Shown here piece after piece: positions 8,884 to 18,830 of a DNA stretch of 64,000 nt. Each line of letters begins with the position of its first letter. Position 1 is the stretch's first letter. The notes beneath the pieces are model-generated. The model was not told the DNA's origin. It ran no database searches and saw only the letters and a list, made by a program, of their open reading frames with translations. Source of the DNA: Hyphomicrobiales bacterium (GTDB taxonomy: Bacteria; Pseudomonadota; Alphaproteobacteria; Rhizobiales; Rhizobiaceae); contig UCNG01000020.1 in assembly GCA_900473915.1 (NCBI GenBank), positions 1,221-65,220 of the forward strand, in the 5' to 3' direction. Made by a program: the position numbers and the translations under genes.

Positions 8884-10209
8884 TTTTCCGATACAGAATT
8901 GCGAGAAAATGACGTCTAAAATTTCCTCTACATCGACGTCGCCGGTAATTCGTCCGAGGTACTGGGAGGCCAAACGCATATTCTCGGCGCGAAGTTCCAG
9001 CGGCAGATGTGTGCCCGCCAAGGCTCTGTCGATCTCCGTCACCGTTGAGCGCAATAGATTGATGTGGCGCTGGCGTGTGGGAACCGCATCTTCGATTTGC
9101 CCGATCTGAGCTTCGGCAAATGCTTGCAGATCGGAGAGCAGTCGGTCCAGCCCTTCCCCGGATTTCGTCGAGATTCGATAGGCCCAGTCGCTAGATGATG
9201 TGTCGTTCAAGTCGGCTTTTGTTCCCACCGTCCACAAAGCTGCGGAGGTTTCCTCCGTTGCGATCGGGATGGGATCATTCATATCTTCCAGCACCAACAC
9301 CAGATCGGCGTCGGCCATGCGAGCCCGGGCGCGCTCAATACCAATCTTTTCAACCACGCTTTCCGTTTCGCGCAGCCCTGCCGTGTCCGTCACGTAAACC
9401 GGAATGCCGCCAAGATCGAGTTTGACTTCCAGAAGATCGCGGGTGGTCCCCGCTTCCTCCGATATGATCGCCACTTCACGACCGGCCAAAAAATTCAACA
9501 GGCTGGATTTACCGGCATTTGGTGCGCCGACAATAACGACGTGTAATCCATCGCGCAGCATGGAAGCACGTTTGCCGCTTGCAATATGGTTTTCGATCTC
9601 GCTCTTTAGTAGCGCCAGCGATTGCCAGACCTGCTCCGACACCGAACCCGGCACATCACTTTCATCGGCAAAATCCAGCTCCGCTTCGATGAAGGCACGC
9701 GCACGCAACAACCGCTGACGCCATTCGGTATAAAGTTCGCGCTGCGTGCCGGAAGCCACCTGCAAGGCAAGACGTCTTTGTCCCTCGGTTTCCGCCGCGA
9801 TAAGGTCGGCGAGACCTTCGGCAATGGTCAAATCCATCTTGCCATTTGAGAAAGCCCGGCGCGTAAACTCGCCTGCTTCGGCTATGCGGCACCCTGCCAG
9901 CTCGCCCAGTTCGGTCAGGAGTTTTTCGACAACCGCTTTGCCGCCGTGCAAATGAAATTCGGCGCAGTCTTCTCCGGTAAAACTGTTCTGACCGGGGAAA
10001 AACAGCACCAGTCCCCGATCAATCGGATCGCCAATACGGGAGCGAAATAGCTTGTAAGCTGCGTTGCGTGGTGTCGGAATGGTGCCGATTATCGTTTCGA
10101 GTACGAATCGAACGCGCGGGCCGGAGATGCGCACGACAGCCACACCGGACGGCAAACGCCCGCTCGATAAAGCAAAAATCGTGTCTTGGAGGGAAGCGAC
10201 CTCGCTCAT
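8881..10209 (-). CDS. mnmE: tRNA modification GTPase MnmE
   Basis: The 442-residue MnmE (TrmE, formerly ThdF) works with MnmG in wobble uridine modification. It has the N-terminal tetrahydrofolate-binding domain (residues 1-120, FPGQNSFTGEDCAEFHLHGG) and a helical domain interrupted by a G domain. The G domain has GAPNAGKSS, the switch motif TTRD and DTAGLR. The family-defining C-terminal CIGK is present. Its stop codon overlaps parS site 3. It is oriented away from oriC like its neighbours. Confidence 0.97.
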   Translation of the reverse strand: MSEVASLQDTIFALSSGRLPSGVAVVRISGPRVRFVLETIIGTIPTPRNAAYKLFRSRIGDPIDRGLVLFFPGQNSFTGEDCAEFHLHGGKAVVEKLLTELGELAGCRIAEAGEFTRRAFSNGKMDLTIAEGLADLIAAETEGQRRLALQVASGTQRELYTEWRQRLLRARAFIEAELDFADESDVPGSVSEQVWQSLALLKSEIENHIASGKRASMLRDGLHVVIVGAPNAGKSSLLNFLAGREVAIISEEAGTTRDLLEVKLDLGGIPVYVTDTAGLRETESVVEKIGIERARARMADADLVLVLEDMNDPIPIATEETSAALWTVGTKADLNDTSSSDWAYRISTKSGEGLDRLLSDLQAFAEAQIGQIEDAVPTRQRHINLLRSTVTEIDRALAGTHLPLELRAENMRLASQYLGRITGDVDVEEILDVIFSQFCIGK

Positions 10210-10298
10210 TCCATTTCCTGACCTATAATTATAAGCATGAAGCAGCCACTATTGCTGAAGGAATGGCATATTCATTCGCGCAGTGAAAGAAAAGCCCT

Positions 10299-12326
10299 AT
10301 GACAGAACCAGACCGCAATCGCCTCGCTGGCAGCAACCGCCTCGCCGATGAACCGAGCGCCTATCTGCGCCAGCATGCCGACAATCCTGTTCACTGGCAG
10401 CCGTGGGACAGGCAGGCGCTGGATGCGGCGAAGGAGCTCGACCGGCCCATTCTGCTTTCCATTGGTTACGCGGCCTGTCACTGGTGTCACGTCATGGCGC
10501 ATGAATCATTCGAGGATCCTGACGTCGCGGCGGTCATGAACGCGCTTTTCGTCAATGTGAAGGTGGACCGCGAGGAACGGCCCGATATCGACCAGATTTA
10601 TATGGCAGCACTGGGAGCAATGGGACAGCAGGGCGGATGGCCGCTCACCATGTTTCTGCGCCCTGATGGCAAGCCCTTCTGGGGCGGGACCTATTTCCCG
10701 CGGCATAAGCGTCACAACATGCCCGGCTTTGTCGACGTTCTGCACGCGGTCAATAACCTCTGGCACAAGGATAAAGAGAAAATTAACCACAACGCGCAAG
10801 CCGTTTTCGACCATCTGGAAGGTCGTCTGGCCGCGCAGATCGCCCCGGTAACAAATGAAGTGGAGCGATTTGAGGAGATCGCCACCCGCATCGGCAGCCT
10901 GATTGATCCGGCCCGTGGCGGCTTGGAGGGAGCGCCAAAGTTCCCCAACGCGCCTTTCATGGACAATCTGTGGCTGTCATGGCTCTATAGCCGCAACGAG
11001 ACACATCGGGACAATTTCCTCCTCTCGCTCAAGGTGATGCTGCAGGGAGGGATTTACGATCATCTGGGCGGCGGGCTTTGCCGCTACTCCACCGATGCCG
11101 AATGGCTGGTCCCGCATTTCGAAAAAATGCTTTACGACAATGCCCAGCTCATCCGCCATGCGACCTATGCTTTTGCCGAAACTGGGAATGATTTGTTTCG
11201 TCTGCGAATCGAAGAGACGATCAACTGGCTGATCCGGGAAATGCGCCTGTCCGATGGAAGCTTTGCATCCAGTCTGGATGCAGACAGCGAAGGCGAGGAA
11301 GGGCGGTTTTACGTCTGGAGCGAGCAGGAAATCGACGAGGTCCTCGGTGACGACAGCAAAATCTTCAAGGATTACTATGGCGTCACGGCGGGCGGAAACT
11401 GGGAAGGCCACAACATTCTGAACCGCCTTCATGCGGTCAATGACAGCGCGATCCTGCCGCCATCGATAGCTGCATCGCAGCAAAAATTGCTTGCGCGCCG
11501 GCAATTGCGAATACGTCCTGGACGGGACGAGAAAGCGCTGACCGACTGGAACGGACTTGCCATCCGCGCGCTGGCTGAAGCGGGCCGTAGTTTTGGAAGA
11601 CAGGACTGGATCAATCTGGCGGTGGAAGCCTATCGTTCCATCACGAGCAGCTTTCGGGATGGCCGCATCGCGCATTGCCGCATGGAAAATTCGCTCCTCT
11701 ACCCTGCCCTTTCGACCGATTATGCATCGATGATCAACGGGGCCATCGCTCTTTATGAAGCAACGAGCGAGCAGGCTTATATCGATGACGCATTGAAGTT
11801 CAAGAAGGCACTTGACGATGCGCATCTTGATGGCGCGGGTAATTATCGACTATCCGCGCTGGACGCCGATGACGTCATTTTGCACGCCTATGGCGATTAC
11901 GATGAAGCGATACCGAGCGCCACCAGCCAGATCATCGAAGCGCTGACAAGACTGTTTCTGGCAACGGGCAATATCGAACTTTATCAGAGCAACGAGACCC
12001 TGATCGAACAGGCGCTTGGGCGGGCTTTCGCGCAACAATATGGCCAGATCGGAATATTGAACGCGGCGCGTCTTGCAGCGGAACCGCTTTCGCTTGTCGT
12101 CGCCGCCGAGGATGACGGAGAACTTGTTTCGACAGCGAATCGAAATCCCGATCCCCGGCGCGTGGATAAATTCGTGCGCTTCGAACCCGGCAAGACGATA
12201 GACCTCCCGACAGGAGGAACCGCAGACGTGGAGCATCCGTCGGCCTGGTTCTGCAAGGGCCATGTCTGCCTGCCGCCTGTCGAAAACGCGGATGCTTTGC
12301 GGCTATTGCTCGGCAAAACATCGTGA
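10299..12326 (+). CDS. Thioredoxin domain-containing protein (DUF255/YyaL family)
   Basis: This 675-residue protein has an N-terminal thioredoxin-like domain (about residues 5-165) with the motif ACHWCHVM near residue 60. A long alpha/alpha-barrel region resembling six-hairpin glycosidases follows (LGGGLCRYSTDAEWLVPHFEKMLYDNA). The family is widespread from bacteria to mammals (YyaL/SPATA20), and its biochemical role is not settled. The gene points opposite to its neighbours mnmE and rho, so it stands alone, with a shared terminator separating it from rho. Length is typical. Confidence 0.85.
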   Translation: MTEPDRNRLAGSNRLADEPSAYLRQHADNPVHWQPWDRQALDAAKELDRPILLSIGYAACHWCHVMAHESFEDPDVAAVMNALFVNVKVDREERPDIDQIYMAALGAMGQQGGWPLTMFLRPDGKPFWGGTYFPRHKRHNMPGFVDVLHAVNNLWHKDKEKINHNAQAVFDHLEGRLAAQIAPVTNEVERFEEIATRIGSLIDPARGGLEGAPKFPNAPFMDNLWLSWLYSRNETHRDNFLLSLKVMLQGGIYDHLGGGLCRYSTDAEWLVPHFEKMLYDNAQLIRHATYAFAETGNDLFRLRIEETINWLIREMRLSDGSFASSLDADSEGEEGRFYVWSEQEIDEVLGDDSKIFKDYYGVTAGGNWEGHNILNRLHAVNDSAILPPSIAASQQKLLARRQLRIRPGRDEKALTDWNGLAIRALAEAGRSFGRQDWINLAVEAYRSITSSFRDGRIAHCRMENSLLYPALSTDYASMINGAIALYEATSEQAYIDDALKFKKALDDAHLDGAGNYRLSALDADDVILHAYGDYDEAIPSATSQIIEALTRLFLATGNIELYQSNETLIEQALGRAFAQQYGQIGILNAARLAAEPLSLVVAAEDDGELVSTANRNPDPRRVDKFVRFEPGKTIDLPTGGTADVEHPSAWFCKGHVCLPPVENADALRLLLGKTS

Positions 12327-12331
12327 AACAA

Positions 12332-12362
12332 AAACGCCGCAACGGTTTCCCGTGCGGCGTTT
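12332..12362. terminator. Bidirectional terminator between DUF255 gene and rho
   Basis: AAACGCCGC (12332-12340) pairs with GCGGCGTTT (12354-12362). A-rich sequence on the left and T-rich sequence on the right let it serve both converging genes. Confidence 0.75.
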
Positions 12363-12383
12363 CAAATGGCGCTATAGAGCCGA

Positions 12384-13649
12384 TTACGTATTCATCGAAT
12401 CGAAGAATTCGCCATTGCTCTTGGTCTGCTTGAGCTTGTCGATAAGGAATTCGATCGCGTCGGTCGTGCCCATTGGCGCGAGAATACGGCGCAGAACGAA
12501 AATCTTCTGCAGATCGGCGCGCGGAACCAGCAGGTCTTCCTTGCGGGTGCCGGACTTGAGAATGTCCATGGCCGGGAAGATACGCTTGTCGGCTACCTTG
12601 CGGTCGAGCACGATTTCCGAGTTGCCGGTGCCCTTGAATTCTTCAAAGATCACTTCGTCCATGCGGCTGCCCGTATCGATCAGCGCGGTGGCGATGATGG
12701 TGAGCGAGCCACCCTCTTCGATGTTGCGCGCAGCACCGAAGAAGCGCTTCGGACGCTGAAGTGCGTTAGCGTCGACACCGCCGGTCAGAACCTTGCCGGA
12801 AGACGGCACAACGGTGTTGTAGGCGCGACCGAGGCGGGTGATCGAGTCGAGCAGGATCACAACGTCGCGGCCATGTTCGACAAGGCGCTTGGCCTTTTCG
12901 ATGACCATTTCGGCAACCTGAACGTGACGCGCCGCCGGTTCATCGAAGGTCGACGAAATCACTTCGCCCTTCACCGAACGCTGCATGTCGGTCACTTCTT
13001 CCGGACGTTCATCGATCAGAAGAACGATGAGATAGCATTCGGGATGGTTTGCGGTGATCGAATGGGCGATGTTCTGCAGAAGAACGGTCTTACCGGTACG
13101 CGGCGGCGCGACGATCAGGCCGCGCTGGCCCTTGCCGAGCGGCGCCACCAGATCGATGACGCGCGGCGACAGATCCTTGGAGGTCGGAACTTCCAGTTCC
13201 ATCTTGAAGCGCTCATTCGGGTAGAGCGGCGTCAGATTGTCAAAGTGAACCTTGTGACGGATTTTTTCCGGATCTTCGAAATTGATCGTATTGACCTTGA
13301 GCAGCGCGAAATAACGCTCGCCTTCCTTGGGACCGCGGATCGGTCCTTCGACCGTATCGCCGGTCTTGAGCGAGAAACGACGCAGCTGCGAGGGAGAAAT
13401 ATAAATATCGTCAGGACCCGGCAGGTAGTTGGCGTCGGCGGAACGCAGGAAGCCAAATCCATCCTGCAGCACCTCGACGACGCCCTCGCCGATAATTTCG
13501 ACGTCCTGGGCTGCCAGCTTCTTGAGGATCGCGAACATCAGTTCTTGCTTGCGCATGGCGCTCGCGTTTTCGACCTCAAGCGTTTCGGCAAAAGCCAGCA
13601 GCTCCACCGGTGTCTTGTTTTTCAGTTCTTGTAGTTTCATTTCCTGCAT
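12384..13649 (-). CDS. rho: Transcription termination factor Rho
   Basis: The 421-residue hexameric RNA helicase has an N-terminal helix bundle ([19 protein letters not shown]) and the cold-shock-like RNA-binding domain ([25 protein letters not shown]). The ATPase core carries Walker A APPRTGKT, Walker [11 protein letters not shown] and the Q/R-loop region. I chose 13649 as the start because other alphaproteobacterial Rho proteins begin M-x-EMKLQELK. A further in-frame ATG at 13727 would add 26 residues unlike the family. An approximately 240-bp leader upstream has no gene. Confidence 0.96.
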   Translation of the reverse strand: MQEMKLQELKNKTPVELLAFAETLEVENASAMRKQELMFAILKKLAAQDVEIIGEGVVEVLQDGFGFLRSADANYLPGPDDIYISPSQLRRFSLKTGDTVEGPIRGPKEGERYFALLKVNTINFEDPEKIRHKVHFDNLTPLYPNERFKMELEVPTSKDLSPRVIDLVAPLGKGQRGLIVAPPRTGKTVLLQNIAHSITANHPECYLIVLLIDERPEEVTDMQRSVKGEVISSTFDEPAARHVQVAEMVIEKAKRLVEHGRDVVILLDSITRLGRAYNTVVPSSGKVLTGGVDANALQRPKRFFGAARNIEEGGSLTIIATALIDTGSRMDEVIFEEFKGTGNSEIVLDRKVADKRIFPAMDILKSGTRKEDLLVPRADLQKIFVLRRILAPMGTTDAIEFLIDKLKQTKSNGEFFDSMNT

Positions 13650-13890
13650 GGATGAGGAACTCTTTTTAAAATGTAAGGAGAAAATGCAGTTGTTCGGAAA
13701 GGTGGCCACTTGGATCGTGACCGGCATCGAAGGCCTGCTGTCTTGAAGGGAAGAGGCTTCCTACATACTGATTTGCAGCGTGTAGAGCAAGTCTCATGTA
13801 GGGATAGCACGAAATTTCTGCAACAGAAAAATGGCGGAAACCCGGCACAATGTCAGGCCCGAGAGGTTTCCGCCCGAATATTTCAGGCAA

Positions 13891-14427
13891 TCAGAACGGT
13901 TTCACGATCACCAGAATGACGATGAGGATCATCAGGAGGGTCGGAATCTCGTTGACGATTCTCCAGTGTTTCGCCGGTTTCGTATTGCGGTCCTCGGCAA
14001 AAAGCCGCGTGGATTTTGCCAGATATCCGTGTAAGCCGGACATGAGAACAACCAAAAGCAGCTTGGCATGCAGCCAGCCGCCCTGAAATCCGAAGATTTC
14101 CCAGGCCATCCACAGGCCGGCGATCCAGGTCACGGCCATGGCAGGATTGATGATGAAACGCAGCAGGCGGCGCTCCATCACCTTGAAGGTCTCCGATTTT
14201 TCCGAGCCGGGCGCGGCATCTGCGTGATAGACGAAGAGGCGCGGCAGGTAGAGCATCCCCGCCATCCATGCGATGACGGCAATCACGTGCAGCGATTTGA
14301 CCCAGAGATAAGCGTCGGCTGGATTCACGTGAAACAATGCCCATACGCCGACCGCGACCACGACCAGCGAAACGACTGTGCGAATGGCAACCGCCGATCC
14401 GCGATTTTCCGGAGCTGTCTGGCTCAT
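13891..14427 (-). CDS. hemJ: HemJ-type protoporphyrinogen oxidase
   Basis: This 178-residue membrane protein has four to five helices and matches the HemJ/CopD-like family (UPF0093). The conserved motif [27 protein letters not shown] carries the heme-coordinating histidine. The later region [14 protein letters not shown] and LHAKLLLV is also conserved. HemJ oxidises protoporphyrinogen IX in the penultimate step of heme synthesis, in bacteria lacking HemG and HemY. It begins inside the hemE stop codon (ATGA overlap), so the two heme genes are coupled. A parS-like sequence lies within it at 14321-14336. Confidence 0.88.
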   Translation of the reverse strand: MSQTAPENRGSAVAIRTVVSLVVVAVGVWALFHVNPADAYLWVKSLHVIAVIAWMAGMLYLPRLFVYHADAAPGSEKSETFKVMERRLLRFIINPAMAVTWIAGLWMAWEIFGFQGGWLHAKLLLVVLMSGLHGYLAKSTRLFAEDRNTKPAKHWRIVNEIPTLLMILIVILVIVKPF

Positions 14428-15449
14428 GATTTTCCTCCGCGAATACGGTCGATCATGCGCTGCACATTTTCGATTGGCGCTTGTGGCGTGATTCCGTGTC
14501 CAAGATTAAAGATCAGCGGGCCCTGGCCCAGACGTTCGAGAACGGCATCGACGCCTTCATCCAGAGCACTGCCGCCAGCCACCACGCGCAGCGGATCGAG
14601 ATTGCCCTGCACCGCGCCCTCTTCCTGCAAGGCAGCCGCAAAGGACAGGGGAACCGACCAGTCGAGGCCAAGCGCGTCCACACCGGTCTTCTGGCGATAG
14701 CTCGCATAAAGCATCCCGGCTCCTTTCGGGAAGCCGATGATGCGGGCCTCCGGATAAACCGCCCTCACCTTCTGGACGATCCGGGCAACGGGCTGGATGC
14801 AGAAACGCTCAAAGCAGTCCTCGTCGAGAACGCCCGACCAGGAATCGAAAATCTGAACCGCGTCTGCGCCCGCATCGAGCTGTTCGATGAGATATTCCGC
14901 GGAAACATCGGCAAGATCGTTCAGGAGCTTTTCAAAGGCTTCCGGAAAGCGATAGGCGAAAAGACGGGCGGGCGCCTGATCCGGCGTGCCGTGACCGGCA
15001 ATCATGTAGGTCGCAACGGTCCAGGGAGCGCCGCAGAAGCCGAGCAGCGTGGTTTCGTCGGGCAACTGCTCGCGCAGCAGCCGAACCGTCTCATAGACCG
15101 GCTCAAGCCTTTTGGCGACGCCTTCGGTCTCAAGCCAGAAAATCTCGTCGGCATCAATGGGCGTCATCAAAGGCCCTCTTCCTTCTTCAAAGCGAAGGTC
15201 GCGTCCAAGAGCGTGAGGGACGACAAGAATGTCCGAAAAGAGAATGGCTGCATCAAAGCCAAAGCGGCGGATCGGCTGAAGCGTTACCTCGACGGCCAGA
15301 TCGGGCGAGTAGCACAGATCGAGAAAGCTTCCGGCCTTTTTGCGGGTCTCGCGATATTCGGGAAGATAGCGTCCGGCCTGTCGCATCATCCAGATTGGAG
15401 GCGGAAACACTGTTTCGCCGTCGATCACTCTCAAGACCTTGCGCTTCAT
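14424..15449 (-). CDS. hemE: Uroporphyrinogen decarboxylase
   Basis: The 341-residue HemE converts uroporphyrinogen III to coproporphyrinogen III. The N-terminal signature [17 protein letters not shown] and the second signature [14 protein letters not shown] are intact. It is the first gene of the leftward hemE-hemJ unit, and it borders the predicted replication origin, as in Caulobacter and other alphaproteobacteria (established knowledge). Its promoter must lie inside the oriC region. Confidence 0.97.
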   Translation of the reverse strand: MKRKVLRVIDGETVFPPPIWMMRQAGRYLPEYRETRKKAGSFLDLCYSPDLAVEVTLQPIRRFGFDAAILFSDILVVPHALGRDLRFEEGRGPLMTPIDADEIFWLETEGVAKRLEPVYETVRLLREQLPDETTLLGFCGAPWTVATYMIAGHGTPDQAPARLFAYRFPEAFEKLLNDLADVSAEYLIEQLDAGADAVQIFDSWSGVLDEDCFERFCIQPVARIVQKVRAVYPEARIIGFPKGAGMLYASYRQKTGVDALGLDWSVPLSFAAALQEEGAVQGNLDPLRVVAGGSALDEGVDAVLERLGQGPLIFNLGHGITPQAPIENVQRMIDRIRGGKS

Positions 15450-15904
15450 CTGATTTTTATCCGCTTTGTTGGTTGCCTGATCCGGCGTTGGTCAAAAGTT
15501 ATCCAGTCCGGTTCTCATAAAGAAGGGATGATTCAGGAATCTTTTGATTCTTAGAGTCTGTTGGAATCGGGGATTAAGCTCTGTCCCGGTTTTCCCCACA
15601 GTTCCGAAATTGCCGTCTCATCCTGTGCAATTATTCACCGACAGTCTGACCAAATAAAAAGAAAACTCAATTCCCTCTTTTAATATAAAGGGTTACCAAT
15701 TGACGCAGTTCATGCCGATTTGTGGAAAAGCTGGGAATTACCGCCGGATTTCGCGTTTTCATGAGTCTTGTCCACAGATGTTGATGAACACTCGCCACAT
15801 GTTGGCCCGCTGTGGATGACTTGCCAAGTTTCCCACCGCCTGCCATGGCTTGTGGAAGACGTTCGTCCGTTACGCACAGCCGTCAACAGGAGGGCAACAA
15901 AACT
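15450..15904. other. oriC: Predicted chromosomal replication origin (oriC)
   Basis: This 455-bp non-coding region between hemE and the PPDK regulator is the position of oriC in Caulobacter and relatives. DnaA-box-like 9-mers within one base of TTATCCACA occur at 15721-15729 (reverse), 15768-15776 (TTGTCCACA) and 15811-15819 (reverse). Weaker two-mismatch ones occur at 15499, 15592, 15631, 15851 (reverse) and 15870. An AT-rich stretch at 15650-15702 is a candidate unwinding element. Five GANTC methylation sites cluster at 15530-15568, with another at 15763. Genes on both sides mostly point away from it. Confidence 0.88.
15530..15568. promoter_or_regulatory. Cluster of five GANTC (CcrM-type) sites in oriC
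   Basis: GATTC 15530, GAATC 15537, GATTC 15546, GAGTC 15554 and GAATC 15564 occur within 39 bp. GANTC is the target of the cell-cycle methyltransferase CcrM in alphaproteobacteria. The spacing of 7 to 10 bases places the sites close to one per helical turn. Confidence 0.8.
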
Positions 15905-16750
15905 GTGGTGAGACCGCTTTCCTACTTTCATCTTCATCTGATTTCTGATGCGACCGGAGAGACTCTCCTCGCGGCGGGCCGCGCGGCGGCGGCGCAATAT
16001 GCCAGTGCGCGCGCCATCGAGCATATCTATCCGCTGATCCGCACCGAAAAGCAGCTGCGCAAGGTTCTCGAGGGCATCGATGCGGAGCCTGGCATCGTCC
16101 TCTATACAATCGTGGACCAGAAACTGGCGGCGATCATTGACGAATCCTGCGCGGAAATGGGGGTTCCCAGCGTTTCCGTGCTGGAGCCGGTGCTCAACAC
16201 GTTTCAATCCTATCTCGGTGCGCCCGCGCACCGCCGCGCCAGCGCGCAGCATGTCCTCAATGCCGATTATTTCCGGCGGATCGACGCGCTCAATTTCACG
16301 ATGGAGCATGATGACGGGCAATTGCCCTATGACATCGAGGAAGCCGACGTCATTCTGGTCGGCATTTCACGCACCTCCAAGACGCCGACGAGCATTTATC
16401 TCGCCAATCGCGGCATCAAGGCCACCAATGTTCCCATCGTGCTTGGCATTCCGCTGCCGGAAGTCCTGTTCACAACCAAACGGCCGCTGATCGTCGGGCT
16501 GGTCGCCACCGCCGAACGGATTTCGCAAATCCGCCAGAACCGGCCGCTCGGCAATGTGCCGTCATTGGATACCGGGCTTTATACGGACCGCGTTTCCATC
16601 TCGGAAGAACTGGCTTATGCGCGTAATATATGCAATCGGCACGGCTGGCCGATCATAGACGTGTCGCGCCGGTCGATTGAGGAGACCGCGGCGGCTATCC
16701 TCGCTTTGCTGCGCGAAAAGACGAACAGAAGGGATTTCGACCATGACTGA
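15905..16750 (+). CDS. Pyruvate, phosphate dikinase regulatory protein (DUF299)
   Basis: The 281-residue product belongs to the bifunctional PPDK/PEP-synthase regulatory kinase-phosphorylase family. It has the N-terminal [13 protein letters not shown] motif, the P-loop-like [15 protein letters not shown] and the C-terminal [11 protein letters not shown]. It would control pyruvate phosphate dikinase by reversible threonine phosphorylation. I place the start at the GTG at 15905, ten bases after the strong ribosome site AGGAGGG (15888-15894). The upstream ATG at 15812 would translate DnaA boxes of oriC and lacks family similarity. The stop overlaps maf. Confidence 0.92.
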   Translation: MVRPLSYFHLHLISDATGETLLAAGRAAAAQYASARAIEHIYPLIRTEKQLRKVLEGIDAEPGIVLYTIVDQKLAAIIDESCAEMGVPSVSVLEPVLNTFQSYLGAPAHRRASAQHVLNADYFRRIDALNFTMEHDDGQLPYDIEEADVILVGISRTSKTPTSIYLANRGIKATNVPIVLGIPLPEVLFTTKRPLIVGLVATAERISQIRQNRPLGNVPSLDTGLYTDRVSISEELAYARNICNRHGWPIIDVSRRSIEETAAAILALLREKTNRRDFDHD

Positions 16751-17339
16751 ACTTATCCTTGCCTCCAAAAGCCCTTTCCGTTCGGCCTTGCTGAAAAATG
16801 CCGGCATCGCGTTTTCAACGGCAAGCGCGGAGGTCGACGAGCGCGCTGTCGAAGCCCCGCTTTACGAAACGGGCGCCACGCCGGAAGAGGTCGCGCAGGT
16901 TCTGGCCGAGGCGAAGGCGCTCGATGTGAGCGAGAAGAACCCCGGCGCGGTGGTGATCGGCTGCGACCAGACCTTGTCGCTCGGCGACAAGATTTTCCAC
17001 AAGCCCGCCGATATGGAAGCGGCGCGCCGCCAGCTCCTGAAATTTTCCGGCATGACCCACCAATTGAACAGCGCTGTCGTGCTGGCGAAGGATGGAAAAA
17101 CCCTGTGGCGTCACGTTTCGATCGCTCGCATGACGATGCGCGATCTCGATCCCGGTTTTGTCGGACGTTATCTCGGCCGCGTCGGGGATGCCGCCCTTTC
17201 CAGCGTCGGCGCCTATCAGGTCGAGGGCCCCGGCATCCAGCTCTTTGAAAAGATTGATGGCGATTATTTCACGATTGTCGGCCTGCCGCTCCTGCCGCTG
17301 CTCGACGAACTGCGCAAGGAAAAACTGATCGATGGCTAA
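16743..17339 (+). CDS. maf: Maf-like nucleoside triphosphate pyrophosphatase
   Basis: This 198-residue Maf protein begins with [18 protein letters not shown], the family's N-terminal motif. It retains the catalytic aspartate in VIGCDQTLS and the K/H residues of FHKP. Maf enzymes hydrolyse non-canonical nucleotides and limit their incorporation. Its ATG lies eight bases before the end of the upstream gene, and its end overlaps aroE by eight bases. The run from the PPDK regulator to coaE therefore reads as one tightly coupled operon leaving oriC. Confidence 0.9.
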   Translation: MTELILASKSPFRSALLKNAGIAFSTASAEVDERAVEAPLYETGATPEEVAQVLAEAKALDVSEKNPGAVVIGCDQTLSLGDKIFHKPADMEAARRQLLKFSGMTHQLNSAVVLAKDGKTLWRHVSIARMTMRDLDPGFVGRYLGRVGDAALSSVGAYQVEGPGIQLFEKIDGDYFTIVGLPLLPLLDELRKEKLIDG

Positions 17340-18180
17340 GAAGGCATTTGTCACCGGCTTTCCGATAAAACATTCACGCTCGCCGCTGATCCACGGTTTC
17401 TGGCTCGCCGAACTCGGGATAGACGGTTCCTATGAAGCCATAGAAGTGAAGCCCGAGGACTTTGCCTCCTTCGCTTCCTCACTGGCCGAAAACGGTTTTG
17501 CCGGTGGCAATGTCACCATTCCGCACAAGGAAGCAGCCTTCGCCGCCGTGGAAAGTCTGGACGAGGCTGCCAAAGCCATCGGCGCGGTCAACACGCTCTG
17601 GCTTGAGGGCGGCAGGCTTCACGGCGGCAATACGGATGCCTACGGTTTTGCCGCCAATCTCGATGCGTCGGCTCCCGGCTGGGACAATGCCGACAGCGCC
17701 CTTGTCCTGGGGGCCGGTGGCGCAAGCCGGGCAATCGTTCATGCGCTCCTGTCGCGTGGCTTTGCGAAAGTCGCCATCGTCAATCGCACGGTAAGCCGGG
17801 CGCAGGATCTTGCGGCCCATTTCGGACCGCGTGTCTCGGCGCATGGATGGGATGCGGCGCAGGACCTCGTTTCCGATGCCGGACTGATCGTCAACACCAC
17901 ATCGCTCGGCATGAGCGGCCACGATGACGGGGAAACATTCCCGCTCGATCTGGGCAAGGCGTCGCCAAAGGCAGTCGCTACGGATATTGTTTATGTGCCG
18001 CTTCAAACGCCGTTTCTGAAAAAGGCCGAAGAAGCCGGACTGGCAACCGTGGACGGGCTTGGCATGCTGCTGCACCAGGCCGTTCCGGGTTTTGAGCGCT
18101 GGTTCGGCAAAAGGCCGCAAGTGACGAAAGCCCTGCGTGAGCATATTCTGGCGGATATGAAAAAGGCTGGTGCTTTATGA
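17332..18180 (+). CDS. aroE: Shikimate dehydrogenase
   Basis: The 282-residue AroE reduces 3-dehydroshikimate to shikimate with NADPH in aromatic amino acid biosynthesis. The substrate-binding motif [13 protein letters not shown] and the catalytic NVTIPHKE lysine are present. The nucleotide-binding loop GAGGASRAI and the NADP motif VNRTVSRA also fit. It overlaps maf at its 5' end and coaE at its 3' end (ATGA). Confidence 0.95.
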   Translation: MAKKAFVTGFPIKHSRSPLIHGFWLAELGIDGSYEAIEVKPEDFASFASSLAENGFAGGNVTIPHKEAAFAAVESLDEAAKAIGAVNTLWLEGGRLHGGNTDAYGFAANLDASAPGWDNADSALVLGAGGASRAIVHALLSRGFAKVAIVNRTVSRAQDLAAHFGPRVSAHGWDAAQDLVSDAGLIVNTTSLGMSGHDDGETFPLDLGKASPKAVATDIVYVPLQTPFLKKAEEAGLATVDGLGMLLHQAVPGFERWFGKRPQVTKALREHILADMKKAGAL

Positions 18181-18779
18181 TTGTGCTCGGACTGACCGGC
18201 TCCATCGGCATGGGAAAAACAACGGCGGCGAACATGTTCGCCGAAGCCGGCGTGCCGATCTATAGCGCCGATGACGCCGTGCATCGGCTCTATTCCGGTC
18301 GCGCGGCCCCGTTGATCGAGGCTGCTTTTCCGGGCACGGTTGAAAACGGTGCGGTCAACCGGGACAAGCTTTCCGCCGCCGTCATTGGAAAACCGGAAGC
18401 CCTGAAAAAGCTGGAGTCCATCGTCCATCCGCTTGTGCGTGAGGAAGAAGAAGCCTTTCGCCGCGAGGCGGAAGAAACTGGCGCGGCCTTGGCGCTGATC
18501 GACATTCCGCTGCTTTTCGAAACCGGCGGCGACAGGCGGGTGGACAAGATCGTGGTCGTCTCCGCGCCCGCCGAGGTGCAGCGCGCCCGCGTGCTTGCAA
18601 GGCCGGGCATGAGCGAAGAAAAGCTCGACGCCATTCTCGCCCGCCAGACACCGGACGCCGAAAAGCGCGCGCGCGCCGATTTCATTATCGATACGAGCGG
18701 GAGTTTCGACAATCTGCGCCGCCAGATTACCGAAATCGTCGCGGAATTAAGTGGAAAGCCTGCGGTCGCGACCGAATAG
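18177..18779 (+). CDS. coaE: Dephospho-CoA kinase
   Basis: The 200-residue CoaE phosphorylates the 3'-hydroxyl of dephospho-CoA, the last step of coenzyme A synthesis. The P-loop [11 protein letters not shown] sits at residues 8-18. The later [11 protein letters not shown] and RLxxR-type lid residues are typical. The start overlaps the aroE stop (ATGA). The pantothenate kinase of the same pathway, coaA, is encoded 13 kb away in this window. Confidence 0.95.
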   Translation: MIVLGLTGSIGMGKTTAANMFAEAGVPIYSADDAVHRLYSGRAAPLIEAAFPGTVENGAVNRDKLSAAVIGKPEALKKLESIVHPLVREEEEAFRREAEETGAALALIDIPLLFETGGDRRVDKIVVVSAPAEVQRARVLARPGMSEEKLDAILARQTPDAEKRARADFIIDTSGSFDNLRRQITEIVAELSGKPAVATE

Positions 18780-18830
18780 CGGCAGCCGCTGTGCTATAGC
18801 TGCTCAAGATATTTCCCGAGAGGTTCTTCA

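Noticed and set aside
15812-15904. Upstream ATG start for the PPDK regulator
   Set aside because: It would translate DnaA-box sequences in oriC and add 31 residues unlike the family; the GTG at 15905 has a strong ribosome site.
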